Shown here piece by piece: positions 40,470 through 49,498 of a stretch of 64,000 nt of DNA. Source of the stretch: Flavobacteriales bacterium (GTDB lineage: Bacteria; Bacteroidota; Bacteroidia; Flavobacteriales_F; PHOS-HE28); contig JADJCS010000004.1 of assembly GCA_016703105.1 (NCBI GenBank), positions 62,001 through 126,000 on the forward strand. Direction: 5' to 3'. Within the stretch, counting starts at the first letter, position 1; each line of letters starts with the position of its first letter. The notes under the pieces were generated by a model. That model made no database searches. It had not been told where the DNA came from and was given only the letters and a program-made list of their open reading frames with translations. The position numbers and the translations under genes are program-made.

Positions 40470-41957
40470 TCAGCGCCACTGGTAAATGCTCACATTGCCG
40501 TTCGCGAAGGAGGTCCGCATCGCCTTGTCCAGCACGGGCCGGTAGGTCGTCGCGCAACTATCGCCCACGGCCTCCACCGGGCCGATCACCAACACCGCAT
40601 CCACAAATCGTTCTTCCGGATCCCGCTCCATGTGGCGCAGCCAGTAGCCCTCGCACATGCGGCCGCCGATCACTTCGCGCAGGCGTTCCGCTTCCGGAGT
40701 GCCGCGTGCGTACCAGAGGCCGCCACGTTTGTCCAGCAGCATGCCGTTGTACACCGCGGAGACCTGCGCCCCCGCGTTGTGTAGGATCCAATCGTTGCCG
40801 CGATGGGCCACCGCCACCACGCCGCGTTCGGGCAACTGCTGCACCGCGCGCATCAGGTCGTGATGGTATTCCGCGTAGGGCGCCATGCGCCGTTCCAGGA
40901 GCAACATCCTTCCCGCATGCACGATCAATGCGAAAGCCGCCAAGGCGAGCGCGATGCGCGAACGCGGCACGTTCACCGCGAACCACAGCGCCAGCAGGAG
41001 CAGTGCGAGCCATTGTGCGCGATCGGCCAGGTAGAGCAGATCCGCCATCGGCGTGCGCACCGCGAGCGAACCGATGAGGAGCACCGCCGTGAGCGGAAGC
41101 AGAACATCCGAAGTGTTCCATGCACTGCGCCACCGGGCATGGACCGCTAGTGCGATCGCGCAAAGAAGAAACGCACCGTACGCGAGCAACAGCGGCCGCT
41201 CGGCCACTTCATCCATCAATAGCAGCGGACGCAACTGCCAGAGATCGCGCCAGGGATCCCTCGTACGCACGGGTTCAAGAGGCACGGAGCGCACCACGGC
41301 CAACAATGCTCCCCCCGCAGTGATCGCACCGACCAACAGGAGCAAGGCCCCTTTCCAGAAGTGCCGCGAGCGGATGAACAGGATCCCTTCCTGCGTCGCC
41401 ACCATGAGCGGCAGCATCAGCAAGGCACTTCGATGCGACCATGCCGCCAGCGCGCACCACAGCAGGAGCATCATCGGAAACGTTCCACCGGTGTGCCGCC
41501 ATTTGTTCCATCGTGCCCAAGCGAGCAGAACAAAGGCCACGCCCCACAGAAAACCGAAGAAGCCGAGCACCAGCAATTGCCCGAAGCAAAACGAAGGCAT
41601 CAGCGCCAGGAGATACGGTGAGCCGCCAGTTACCCGCATCCACGCACGACAAGCCAGAAACAGCAGTAAGGCGCTGCTCACCACCAAGCCGCGTTCAGCC
41701 GCGGCTGGCCCGAACATCTTCAACAGCGGCAGGGCTACTAGATCTGTTGCGCGCGGCCACACGTTGCTCAGCGCCACATGCACGCCATGGCCGCCCGGTG
41801 CTTCACCGAAAGGGCGGTGCCCCAACATGGCAGCATGTTGCACATGCAAGGGGCCGTCCAACGTGAGCACATGGCGGAAACAGAGCGGGGCGAGCACTCC
41901 GATAAGGCAAAGTGTGAGCAGCACCTTGTCGGTCCAGGATCTCTCCGTTCCGCCCAT
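40470..41957 (-). CDS. Polytopic membrane protein (glycosyltransferase-C-like architecture)
   Basis: A 495-residue inner-membrane protein with about 10 predicted helices, for example VLLTLCLIGVLAPLCF, GLVVSSALLLFLACRAWM, LLLWCALAAWSHRSALLML, FWKGALLLLVGAITAGGALLA and IALALAAFALIVHAGRMLLL. The C-terminal 110 residues are soluble and probably periplasmic (VVAVAHRGNDWILHNAGAQ ... YQWR). An early LDGPLHVQHAAML loop after helix 1 is where GT-C enzymes often keep acidic residues; the GT-C idea is inference only. ATG 41957 precedes the first helix. It lies between the IS remnant and the broken T9SS gene on the same strand. Confidence 0.75.
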   Translation of the reverse strand: MGGTERSWTDKVLLTLCLIGVLAPLCFRHVLTLDGPLHVQHAAMLGHRPFGEAPGGHGVHVALSNVWPRATDLVALPLLKMFGPAAAERGLVVSSALLLFLACRAWMRVTGGSPYLLALMPSFCFGQLLVLGFFGFLWGVAFVLLAWARWNKWRHTGGTFPMMLLLWCALAAWSHRSALLMLPLMVATQEGILFIRSRHFWKGALLLLVGAITAGGALLAVVRSVPLEPVRTRDPWRDLWQLRPLLLMDEVAERPLLLAYGAFLLCAIALAVHARWRSAWNTSDVLLPLTAVLLIGSLAVRTPMADLLYLADRAQWLALLLLALWFAVNVPRSRIALALAAFALIVHAGRMLLLERRMAPYAEYHHDLMRAVQQLPERGVVAVAHRGNDWILHNAGAQVSAVYNGMLLDKRGGLWYARGTPEAERLREVIGGRMCEGYWLRHMERDPEERFVDAVLVIGPVEAVGDSCATTYRPVLDKAMRTSFANGNVSIYQWR

Positions 41958-41993
41958 GCGGGGCGAAGTTCGAGCATGGCTAAGAGCCGAGCG

Positions 41994-44366
41994 TTAGCGC
42001 GAGAGGATCACACGCAAGGATCCCGCAGCGGTATGCACCTGATACATGCCCGCGGCCAGGTCACGCCCATCCAGGGTGATCATGTTGCCGTCGAGATGAA
42101 CGGGCACCTGCTGTACAACCCCTTTCATATCCGTAAGCGTGAGGCCTTCTGTAGATGAAAGACCTGTGATATGGATCAACGCGGTGCTGGGGTTCGGGAA
42201 TGCCGTTACGGCCGCGAGCACTTTCATACGCACGGAGACCGGCGCAGAGAAAGTGCTCGTACCGTCGTAGTCCACTTGTTGCAGGCGATAGTAGGAAGTG
42301 CCTGGGAGAGGATACTCGTCGCGATCCGAATAGGTGATCGTGCCCAGGCTATTCCCCGCTCCGGGTACGGTGGCGATCGCCTCCCAATCTTCCGCGTTCC
42401 ACGAACGCTCCACAACGAAATGATCATTGTCATGTTCACTGGCCGTGGCCCAGGTGAGCAGCACCTCGGGATACGCCGCGGTCGCGGTGAAGTACAGGAG
42501 TTCGATGGGGAGAGGCGATTGGATCGTGTTCCCCGTGCCGATATGCCAGCTATTCCCCAGGGCCGCGGTGTTCAATGCGGTGCGGGTCACTTCCAGCGGC
42601 ACCACGGCGTTCGTGGCCGCCGCGAAGTTGCCGACCACGCTTGTGGCCAGCGATGCATTCAGATCGGTGAGCACGAACGGACTGAAGCCTGTGCCACCGT
42701 AGCGCAGCCGTGCCGTGGATCCGTTCACCGCCAAACCGTTCGCAGTGGCGAGGGTCCATGCCGCGTTGGAAACGCCGAGCACCGTGTTCCCCCAACTCGC
42801 GTCCAGGTGGTTCGCAGCGATGCTTCCGGAGGTGGTCGGGGAATGGTCCACCGAGAGGGTACCGCCGGTCGTGAGGTTCGCTGTGGAACCGAACCATAGC
42901 GGACGGTAGTCGGTGGTGGAAGCGCCCATGGGGAAGAGACCGTTCACGCCACCCAGCGCGATCGCCGTATTGTTCAGCCAGCGGGTGAACGTGCCGCCAT
43001 AGCACCAGCCGGAGGTGTAGCTCAGTGTGCCCGGCGTGCCCGTGCTGATGCCCAGCGTCACCGTATTGCCGTTCAGATCGACCACGCCACCGTTCATCGT
43101 CAAGGTGTTCCGCACGGTCGTCGGAGTGAGGAAGGTGAGCGTGCCGGTATGTCCCATGTTGAGGCGGTAGAACAGCGGAGGTTGCACCGCTTCGCCATTG
43201 ATCGTCTGATTGGCGCCGTCGAGCACCACCGTGCCACCGCCGACACCGAATTGGATCGCCGTGAGCGTGCCCACCGTGGAAATGTTCTTGGCGTATGTGC
43301 TCGCCGTGCCATAGGCGGGGACCAAGGCGCCGGTGCCATGTTGCTGATAACGTGCGATGCCGTTCATGTCATCCGGCACCGAAGCGGCCAGGCGGAAGTA
43401 CCCCGTTCCGTAGTTGTAGAACGTGTTCGTGGAGTTGGCGTCGAAGGTGTTCCCGCCGGCACAGCTGCTGTTGCCGACGCCTTGCTTGGTGAACGTGTTT
43501 GTAGGACCGTTGTAATTGCTGTGCGCCGTGGTCACATGCGAAAGGCCCGTCAGGTCACAGTTCGCATTGAAGGTGGTATAGCTCACTTGCAGGGTATCCG
43601 CCTTCAGGTCCACCGGTCCGTTGAAGACGTTCGGGTACGCGGCCCCGCCACAATACACACGCGAGTTGCTGATGCCGAGCAGGCTCTGTTGCAAGGAGCC
43701 GGTCTGCGTCACCTTGCGGAAGTGGATGGAGGTCATGCCCTGCACCGTGCCGGGAATGAACTGTCCCGTGGGGCTCACGTTCACTGTCGAGTAACCGGAA
43801 TTCCCGTAATAGATATCCCCTGTGGAAGTGCTAGCGGATTGCGATTGAACCAGATCGTGGAAGGTCACCACGTTCGCATGTGCGGAATCCGAATCAGCGA
43901 AGGTGATGTTACCCGTGAGCGTGACGCGTGCGACCACCGGCCCGTGGAAGGTGGCGCTGGACGTGCCATTGCCGTTCTGGCGGCAAACGAAGACACCGCC
44001 GATGGTGGTGGAGGTGATGCGTGTGAGACCGTAGAACGCATTGCCCTGCGAGTTGGCGCCGAGTATGAAATTGTTGTTCGTTCCGCCGAGCGCGTTGGCG
44101 CGGAAGGAGGCATCGACGAAGGTGTCCGGCAGGGCCAGGTTGTCGCCCATGCGCCAACGGCTGGCGGTGGCGTCGGCGGTGAAGGTGACGGGACCATGGT
44201 AGTAGTTGCCGCCACCGAACACATCGTCCACGTTCAAGGTCTTGGTGAAGAAAGCCGTGCCCCATTGCGTGAAGCCCACGAAGGAGATCCGGCCGCATGT
44301 CACGTTCGTGGTCACACCCCGCACATTGTCGCCCATGCGGTAGTTCGTGAAGGTGATGCGGTTCAC
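41994..44366 (-). pseudogene. C-terminal part of a large T9SS-secreted protein (frameshifted)
   Basis: A 790-residue frame with GTG at its start and no signal peptide, so it cannot be exported on its own. It is beta-rich and repetitive (NVTCGRISFVGFTQWG, SSATFHGPVVARVTLTGN, VFNGPVDLKADTLQVSY), with a fibronectin-like domain near 640-710 (IELLYFTATAAYPEVLLTWATASEHDNDHFVVERS). Residues about 720-790 are a type A sorting domain (AFPNPSTALIHITG ... GMYQVHTAAG). It continues the protein encoded at 44363-45502 after a -1 shift. Together they would give one adhesin-like T9SS protein of about 1170 residues. Confidence 0.8.
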
Positions 44367-45502
44367 GTTCGAGGATCCGTCACGGTGAACGCGCCGCCGT
44401 TCACGCTGGTGATCATGGTCGCGCCGTTGAAGGCATGCGTCTCCGCACCTGGGCTACCGGTGATCGTGAGCGCATAACCCGCCAGGTCCAGCACACCGTT
44501 GGAATGGTCCAGGTCGTTGGTCACGGCCACGTTCGCACCCATGGCGATGGCCGGGCTGGTGCCCGAAGTGTTGGCGATGATCAGATCGAAGAATGTCTCC
44601 GAGCCGCTCGATGCGGTGATCTGCTGCGTGCCGATGGCGCCGTTCAGCGTTACCGGGCTGGAATTGCCTTCCACATAGGCATCGCCGGCGCTGCTGGTAT
44701 TGATCCAGCTCCCTGATACCGCGATCGTGTTCGCGGCGGGGCTCACGTCCAGCACACCGCTTCCGCTGATATGCACGTTGTTGAACTGGAAGGTGCCCCC
44801 GTTCAAGGTGGCATTGCCCTGCACGTCGCAAATGGCATTGCACGTCAGCGTTACGCTGGCGATGGTCGCCGAGGCCGCAGCGGGGATCTGCAGGTCGCTC
44901 GTGAGCGACAGGATGCCGGTACTACCACCGCCGCCCACCGCCGAGCCGTTCCCTGCGATCAGTTTCGCACCGAAGGCCACCGGCACGTTGGCGGTAAAGA
45001 GCAGTGAACCAGTTACGGTCACGTCGCTGTTGAAGGTCCGCGATGCGGCGGTACTGGTGAAGGTCAAACTGCCGCTCACGGTGCTCGCACCGGTAATGGC
45101 GATCGTGCAGCCGCTCCACGTGATGGTGGCCCCCACGGCCACGTTCAGGCCATTGTTCACGTTCACTACGCGCGTCGCCCCGTTGCCGGTTATCGCCCCC
45201 ACGCCGTTGAAGAGCAAGGTGCCGTTCACGGTCAACGTGCGGTTGTTGGTGCTCATGTTCAGCGTGCCGTGTACCATCAGGTTCACGCACGTCGAAGTGG
45301 CGTTCAGGTTCACCTGGTCGCCCGCAGCGATCACCACATGGTCCGTGGCCAGGGGCGCAGCGCCACCGGCCCAGCTACCGCCTACGGACCAGTTGCCCCC
45401 CCCCGTGCCATTGCTGGTCACGGTTGCTGCCATGACGGCCGTATGGACCACGAGCAGTGCAATAGCGGCTGGCAGACGAAGGAACGCGATGGTGTTCGTC
45501 AT
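44363..45502 (-). pseudogene. N-terminal part of the same large T9SS protein (frameshifted)
   Basis: A 379-residue frame with a clear signal peptide (AAIALLVVHTAVMA) and Gly/Asn/Thr/Ser-rich beta-helix-like repeats (VNLMVHGTLNMSTNNRTLTV, VSGSLTFTSTAAS, NVHISGSGVLDVSPAAN). It ends abruptly after FTVTDPRT at a TGA. The neighbouring frame at the same place reads GSSNVNRITFTNYRMG and carries the rest of the protein with its sorting domain at 41994-44366. The shift point is around 44370-44380. No slippery heptamer is seen there, so a mutation or assembly error is more likely than programmed frameshifting. Confidence 0.8.
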
Positions 45503-45610
45503 TGGGTGGGAGCAGGAGCCCCTCCTACGGCAGACTTCGTCGAAGGTTCTCAGGCCTTCGACGTGCTATTCGGCTCACACAACGGCAGTTCAAGGGAAGT
45601 TCGGCCTACC

Positions 45611-45639
45611 TGTAACTTTCCCCCAAGCCCGGCGTCCCA
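45611..45639 (+). promoter_or_regulatory. ECF-type promoter P1 (sigma factor gene)
   Basis: TGTAAC at 45611-45616, a 16-nt spacer, then CGTCCCA at 45633-45639, 24 nt before the sigma factor start. It matches P2 and P3 closely, indicating autoregulation. Confidence 0.75.
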
Positions 45640-45663
45640 CGCACAGAGGCCCCCTTCCTCCCA

Positions 45664-46149
45664 ATGACGCTCGCTGACTATAACGCCGCCGTGGACGCCC
45701 ACTCCGATGGGATCTTCCGCTTCGCCGTGAAGCACTTGCGCGACCGCGATCTGGCGAAGGATGTGGTGCAGGAAACATACGCCCGCCTTTGGGTGAAAGT
45801 GGAAGACGTGGAAACCGCCAAAGCCAAGAGCTACCTGTTCACTACCGCGCACCACATTATGGTGGACGAGGTGCGCAAGGGCGCGCGCAGCGCCCGGATG
45901 GAGGAGCACCACGAAGACCTGCAATGGAGCAGCCAGTCGCAGCCGGACCTACAAAAAGTGCTTGACGCCGGCCTGGCGCAGCTGCCTGAGGTGCAGCGCA
46001 GCGTGGTGCTGTTGCGCGACCTGGAGGGGAACAGCTACGAGGAGATCGCCGAGCTCACCGGCCTGAACGTGACGCAGGTGAAAGTGTACATCTACCGTGG
46101 GCGCACCGCGTTGAAGGAATACATCGGCAAACTGGAACTCGTGCTTTGA
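45664..46149 (+). CDS. ECF-type RNA polymerase sigma factor
   Basis: A 161-residue sigma-70 family ECF protein. Region 2 spans about residues 5-70 (DAHSDGIFRFAVKHLRDRDLA and DVVQETYARLWVKVEDV are the 2.1-2.2 parts; KAKSYLFTTAHHIMVDEVRK is 2.3-2.4). Region 4 spans about 100-155 (LAQLPEVQRSVVLLRDLEGN, then YEEIAELTGLNVTQVKVYIYRGR, the HTH). There is no extra domain. It overlaps the downstream gene by 3 nt, the usual sigma/anti-sigma coupling. Its own promoter shares a motif with two envelope genes downstream. Confidence 0.94.
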   Translation: MTLADYNAAVDAHSDGIFRFAVKHLRDRDLAKDVVQETYARLWVKVEDVETAKAKSYLFTTAHHIMVDEVRKGARSARMEEHHEDLQWSSQSQPDLQKVLDAGLAQLPEVQRSVVLLRDLEGNSYEEIAELTGLNVTQVKVYIYRGRTALKEYIGKLELVL

Positions 46150-47462
46150 ACCTGGACCGCAATACCTACGAAGCCTGGCTGCTCGATCGTATCGAGGGCC
46201 GGCTCACGCCCGCACAGGAGCAGGCATTGGACGCCTTTTTGGCGGCCAACCCGGACCTGCCCGCGTTCGGTGCCGGCGAAGCCTTGGACCTGGGCGGTGA
46301 TGCGATCCGTTTCGCCGGGAAGGAAGCCTTGCACCGGGAACTGCCGCCGCGGGGGTTGCCCGAAGCGGACCGCTTGAACGACTTTCTGGTAGCGCTCGGC
46401 GAAGGCGACCTGAGCGCTAAACAGGTGCGCGAACTACAGCGCTACCTCTACGAACATCCCGAGGCGAAGCGCGATGCCCGCCTGATGGAATTGGCCCGCG
46501 CGGTCACTGGCCCCGGGTTCTCCATGGAGCGCGATGCGCTGCTGCGCACTTTCCCGCCCAGCGGGGTCCCGGACCGCCACCGGCTGAACGACTTTCTGAT
46601 CGCCGAATTGGAAGGGGACCTGAGCCCTGTGCAGCAAGCCATGCTCGGGGCCTTTATGAAGGCCCATCCGGAACTTGGGCGGGAGCGGAGCCTTGTTGCG
46701 GCTACCAAAGTGGCGGCTGGTGTTGAAGTGTATGCGCACAAGGCAGAGCTCCGCAAGCGCGAGGGCAAGGTGATCGGCATGTGGAGCCGTCCCATGGTGG
46801 TGCGTTTGGCCGCTGCGGCGAGCATCGCGTTGTTGTTGGGCTTGGGCATCTGGTCTCTGATGCGCGCGCCCCGGCAAGAGCCACAGGTAGCTGAGGTGAA
46901 AGAAACGACACCTGGTCAGAAGGCCCCAGAAGGCGTGGTGCAGGAACGGGTTCAAGAGAAGGAGCCCGTGCTATCGCAACCCGAGACCCATTCGCCTGCG
47001 GTGGAGCCCCAGCGTTCGAACCAGGAAAGCGTCCCGGAACAACAGGAGAACCCTTCCGCCCCGGAACAGCCGCGGAACCTGCGCGAAGCGGCGCCATCCC
47101 TGGCCCATTTGGAACCGGTGCAAGGGGCGCAGGATCCAGCGAACGCCAACCCGGTACAGGTGGAAGAGCAGGCTCCCGCCGCCTCGATCCCAGCCCCCGA
47201 TGAGTTCCTGGCCGCAGCTTCGGCCAAAGAGGTACCCACGCTCGGAGGCTTGGTGGCGCAACGCATGCGCGGTGCCGTGCTGGACCAGCGCGCCCCGGAG
47301 GCCCATGGTTTCCAAGAGGCCGATGCCGTGGCCGCAGTGGATAAGGGGCTGAAGCGCCTTGGCGGCGACGATGCCGGCCTGGCGGTGCAACGCGATGGCC
47401 GCCGCCTGAAGCGCTTCGATCTGCGCCTGGGCAATGGGATGGGCATTACAGCCAGCCGGTAA
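46146..47462 (+). CDS. Membrane anti-sigma factor candidate with three N-terminal repeats
   Basis: A 438-residue single-pass protein with TTG start inside the sigma gene's stop (TTGA overlap). The cytoplasmic part holds three similar units: residues about 5-60 (AWLLDRIEGRLTPAQEQALDAFL), 72-125 (NDFLVALGEGDLSAKQVREL) and 141-185 (NDFLIAELEGDLSPVQQAML). Each has the pattern L-x-E-G-x-L-x-x-x-Q found in Bacteroidota anti-sigma domains. The membrane helix is at about 217-239. Residues 240-350 are a Pro/Glu/Gln linker and the rest is a short periplasmic domain. It likely holds the ECF factor inactive until an envelope signal arrives. The role is inferred from position and layout. Confidence 0.75.
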   Translation: MNLDRNTYEAWLLDRIEGRLTPAQEQALDAFLAANPDLPAFGAGEALDLGGDAIRFAGKEALHRELPPRGLPEADRLNDFLVALGEGDLSAKQVRELQRYLYEHPEAKRDARLMELARAVTGPGFSMERDALLRTFPPSGVPDRHRLNDFLIAELEGDLSPVQQAMLGAFMKAHPELGRERSLVAATKVAAGVEVYAHKAELRKREGKVIGMWSRPMVVRLAAAASIALLLGLGIWSLMRAPRQEPQVAEVKETTPGQKAPEGVVQERVQEKEPVLSQPETHSPAVEPQRSNQESVPEQQENPSAPEQPRNLREAAPSLAHLEPVQGAQDPANANPVQVEEQAPAASIPAPDEFLAAASAKEVPTLGGLVAQRMRGAVLDQRAPEAHGFQEADAVAAVDKGLKRLGGDDAGLAVQRDGRRLKRFDLRLGNGMGITASR

Positions 47463-47480
47463 GCGGTTTTCCCTCGATCA

Positions 47481-47507
47481 ACGAACCCACGAACAACGTG
47501 GGTTCGT
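47481..47507 (+). terminator. Hairpin terminator after the anti-sigma gene
   Basis: 11-bp stem ACGAACCCACG / CGTGGGTTCGT with a 5-nt loop, followed by CGCGTTTC. It separates the sigma operon from the next gene, which has its own promoter. Confidence 0.7.
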
Positions 47508-47566
47508 CGCGTTTCATACCGCTCATCCCAGACGCGTAGCCGCTCATCACGAAGGCACGTTCCACC

Positions 47567-47596
47567 TGTAACTACGGCCGCGCACAGGCCGTCCTA
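47567..47596 (+). promoter_or_regulatory. ECF-type promoter P2 (TonB-C-like gene)
   Basis: TGTAAC at 47567-47572, a 17-nt spacer, then CGTCCTA at 47590-47596, 26 nt before ATG 47623. The -10 element covers the in-frame ATG at 47596, which argues against that start. Confidence 0.75.
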
Positions 47597-47622
47597 TGGC
47601 CGAATACCAAACACCAGACACC

Positions 47623-47997
47623 ATGAAAACCCGCATCGCCAAGACCGCCCTGCTTCTGCTCGCCACCGTGTTCACCTTCGGGTACACCCGCGCCGCCGAA
47701 CCTGTCCGCATCCCCACCCGCAACACCGACGCCCTGGAGCGCGCCGTGGAGCAAGCCCTGAACAAGCACGTTGTGTTCCCCCTGCTGGAGCGCGAGCACA
47801 ACATGACCGGCGAAGTGTTCGTGAGCTTCGTGGTGAACAAGGAAGGCCGCCTGGAAGTGCTGGAGAGCTTCAGCCAGAACGAGCCCCTGCGCGAGTACGT
47901 GCTCGGCAAGCTCGCCAAGATCGACATCGGTGAGAACCCCGATGGCATCTGGAGGACCAGCCGCGTGCGCTTTGTCTTCCGTCCGGAGAAAGCGTAA
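47623..47997 (+). CDS. Small exported TonB-C-terminal-like protein
   Basis: A 124-residue protein with a signal peptide (AKTALLLLATVFTFGYTRAA). The mature part (ALERAVEQALNKHVVFPLLE, then GEVFVSFVVNKEGRLEVLES, and LREYVLGKLAKIDI) has the strand-rich V-x-F-x-V-x-x-x-G-x-[LI] pattern of TonB C-terminal domains, but no membrane anchor or Pro-rich linker. So it is not a standard TonB energiser. Start chosen with the P2 promoter position. Likely a target of the upstream ECF sigma factor. Function unknown. Confidence 0.75.
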   Translation: MKTRIAKTALLLLATVFTFGYTRAAEPVRIPTRNTDALERAVEQALNKHVVFPLLEREHNMTGEVFVSFVVNKEGRLEVLESFSQNEPLREYVLGKLAKIDIGENPDGIWRTSRVRFVFRPEKA

Positions 47998-48026
47998 GCC
48001 CTCTTCGGACCTCCACCAGAGGAACG

Positions 48027-48044
48027 GCGCCCCGCAAGGGGCGC
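48027..48044 (+). terminator. Hairpin terminator with GNRA-type loop
   Basis: 7-bp stem GCGCCCC / GGGGCGC with GCAA loop, followed by TTTCCGTT, 30 nt after the stop. The rest of the gap to 48309 holds promoter P3 and nothing else recognised. Confidence 0.7.
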
Positions 48045-48261
48045 TTTCCGTTCTACATGGTCCGCATTGGGTGGCTGACACCCGTCACGACAAGTCGTGA
48101 CCGGAACACCAGCGAATGAACTTGCGTTCTCCTTGGCTCCGTGCCTCCGAGTGAGGCCCCCCTGCTCATTTCGATCGCATCGGTGTGCATTCGCGCGTGT
48201 CCCTGCGAGGCTTGGCGAAGCAGTGCGGATGGTATTGCCCCGGATGAATTTTCACACACCC

Positions 48262-48290
48262 TGTAACTCCCGAACGAACAGGCCGTCCTA
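48262..48290 (+). promoter_or_regulatory. ECF-type promoter P3 (outer-membrane barrel gene)
   Basis: TGTAAC at 48262-48267, a 16-nt spacer, then CGTCCTA at 48284-48290, 19 nt before ATG 48310. ACAGGCCGTCCTA is almost identical in P2. Confidence 0.75.
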
Positions 48291-48309
48291 CCCATAGAAC
48301 CGAAAGACC

Positions 48310-49293
48310 ATGAGAACCCTGATCCCCTTGATCACCGCGTTGACCCTCAGCCTGACCGTCCAGGCGCAGGAGGATACCACCAAGACCGATCAACAGCACA
48401 AGCTGGAACTCGGTATCAACAGCAAGAAAGGCGTTTATGCCGAAGTAACAGGTACCCAGGCGGATGCCGATGGGCGCAAGCGCGACACGCTCACCTTCCA
48501 ACTGAAACACAAGGTGATCACGATCCTTACAGAGGACAAGGAAAGCGATACCACCGCCAGCAGCATCAAGGAGCGGCTTAAGCAAGCGCGCAGGGACCGT
48601 CGCAGCACCTTCACCTACTGGACCGGTGTGGAGCTCGGGATGAACAATTACATGAGCCCCAATGGAGGCTTCGACCTACCGAAGGAGGCCGAGTTCATGG
48701 CACTGGAGGATGCGAACTCCCGCTTCTTCGCGCTGAACATGTGGGAACAGAAGATCGACTTCGGCAGCCACCATGTGGGCTTGTTCACCGGCCTGGGTCT
48801 GGAGTTCGTGAACTACAGGTTGAGCAACAACGTGCAGCTCGCCTACAACAACGATTCCGTCTTCGGTGTGCAAGTGATCTCGCCCGAGTACCGCAAGAAC
48901 AAATTGCGCGAGATCGGCCTGCGCGTGCCGCTGATGCTGGAGTTCAACACGAAGCGGGCACCGCTGCCGACCGAGGCACAACTGCGCGATGGCAGTTGGA
49001 AGAGCAACGACTTCTCCCGCAAGAACAACTTCCATGTCGCCGTTGGCGTGGTGGGTAGCTGGTACTTCGACACCATGTACAAGGTGAAGTACCGCGTGGA
49101 AGGCGAGACCGAAAAGGACCGCAGCAAGGGCGACTTCAACCTGCTGAAGTACCGCCTGGCGGCGCGCGCCCAGATCGGCTGGGGGGGGCTCAACCTCTTC
49201 GCGGAGTACAGCCTTACCCCGCTCTTCGAGGAGGGCACCGGCCCCGAATTGATCCCGGTGAACGCGGGCATAGCCCTGGTGGGCTTCAATTGA
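48310..49293 (+). CDS. Outer-membrane beta-barrel protein (PorT-like)
   Basis: A 327-residue exported protein. Residues 1-19 are a signal peptide (LITALTLSLTVQAQ). Residues about 20-95 are hydrophilic and periplasmic-like. From about residue 100 on, alternating amphipathic strands appear (FTYWTGVELGMNNYM, HHVGLFTGLGLEFVNYRL, NNFHVAVGVVGSWYF, LAARAQIGWGGLNLFAEYSL), ending in a C-terminal strand LVGFN. This is the layout of PorT-family or related eight-stranded barrels. Promoter P3 puts it in the ECF regulon; it may be the surface component under sigma control. Confidence 0.8.
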   Translation: MRTLIPLITALTLSLTVQAQEDTTKTDQQHKLELGINSKKGVYAEVTGTQADADGRKRDTLTFQLKHKVITILTEDKESDTTASSIKERLKQARRDRRSTFTYWTGVELGMNNYMSPNGGFDLPKEAEFMALEDANSRFFALNMWEQKIDFGSHHVGLFTGLGLEFVNYRLSNNVQLAYNNDSVFGVQVISPEYRKNKLREIGLRVPLMLEFNTKRAPLPTEAQLRDGSWKSNDFSRKNNFHVAVGVVGSWYFDTMYKVKYRVEGETEKDRSKGDFNLLKYRLAARAQIGWGGLNLFAEYSLTPLFEEGTGPELIPVNAGIALVGFN

Positions 49294-49498
49294 TCGATCG
49301 CTGGCCGCCGCGAGCGCAACAAGGGGAAAGAGCCATCGGGGAGGCCGGTTCGGGCAGGCCGCGCTAGCGAAAGCTGGGCGCGGCCTGCGTATTTTCGCGC
49401 CGCGCTCGCCAAAGCGACCGCCCTGTCGATAGCAAAGGCGAACCCCTCACCGAAGGACCACCACCACCATACACCTACGCCGGGCTTCGGCGCATATC

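Noticed and set aside
44363..44380. Programmed ribosomal frameshift in the large T9SS gene
   Set aside because: No slippery heptamer or following pseudoknot was seen at the junction; mutation or sequence error is simpler.
43149..44477. 442-residue plus-strand ORF within the broken T9SS gene
   Set aside because: Antisense to a strongly protein-like repeat region with sorting domain; Val/Arg/His-rich composition is typical of a shadow frame in GC-rich DNA.
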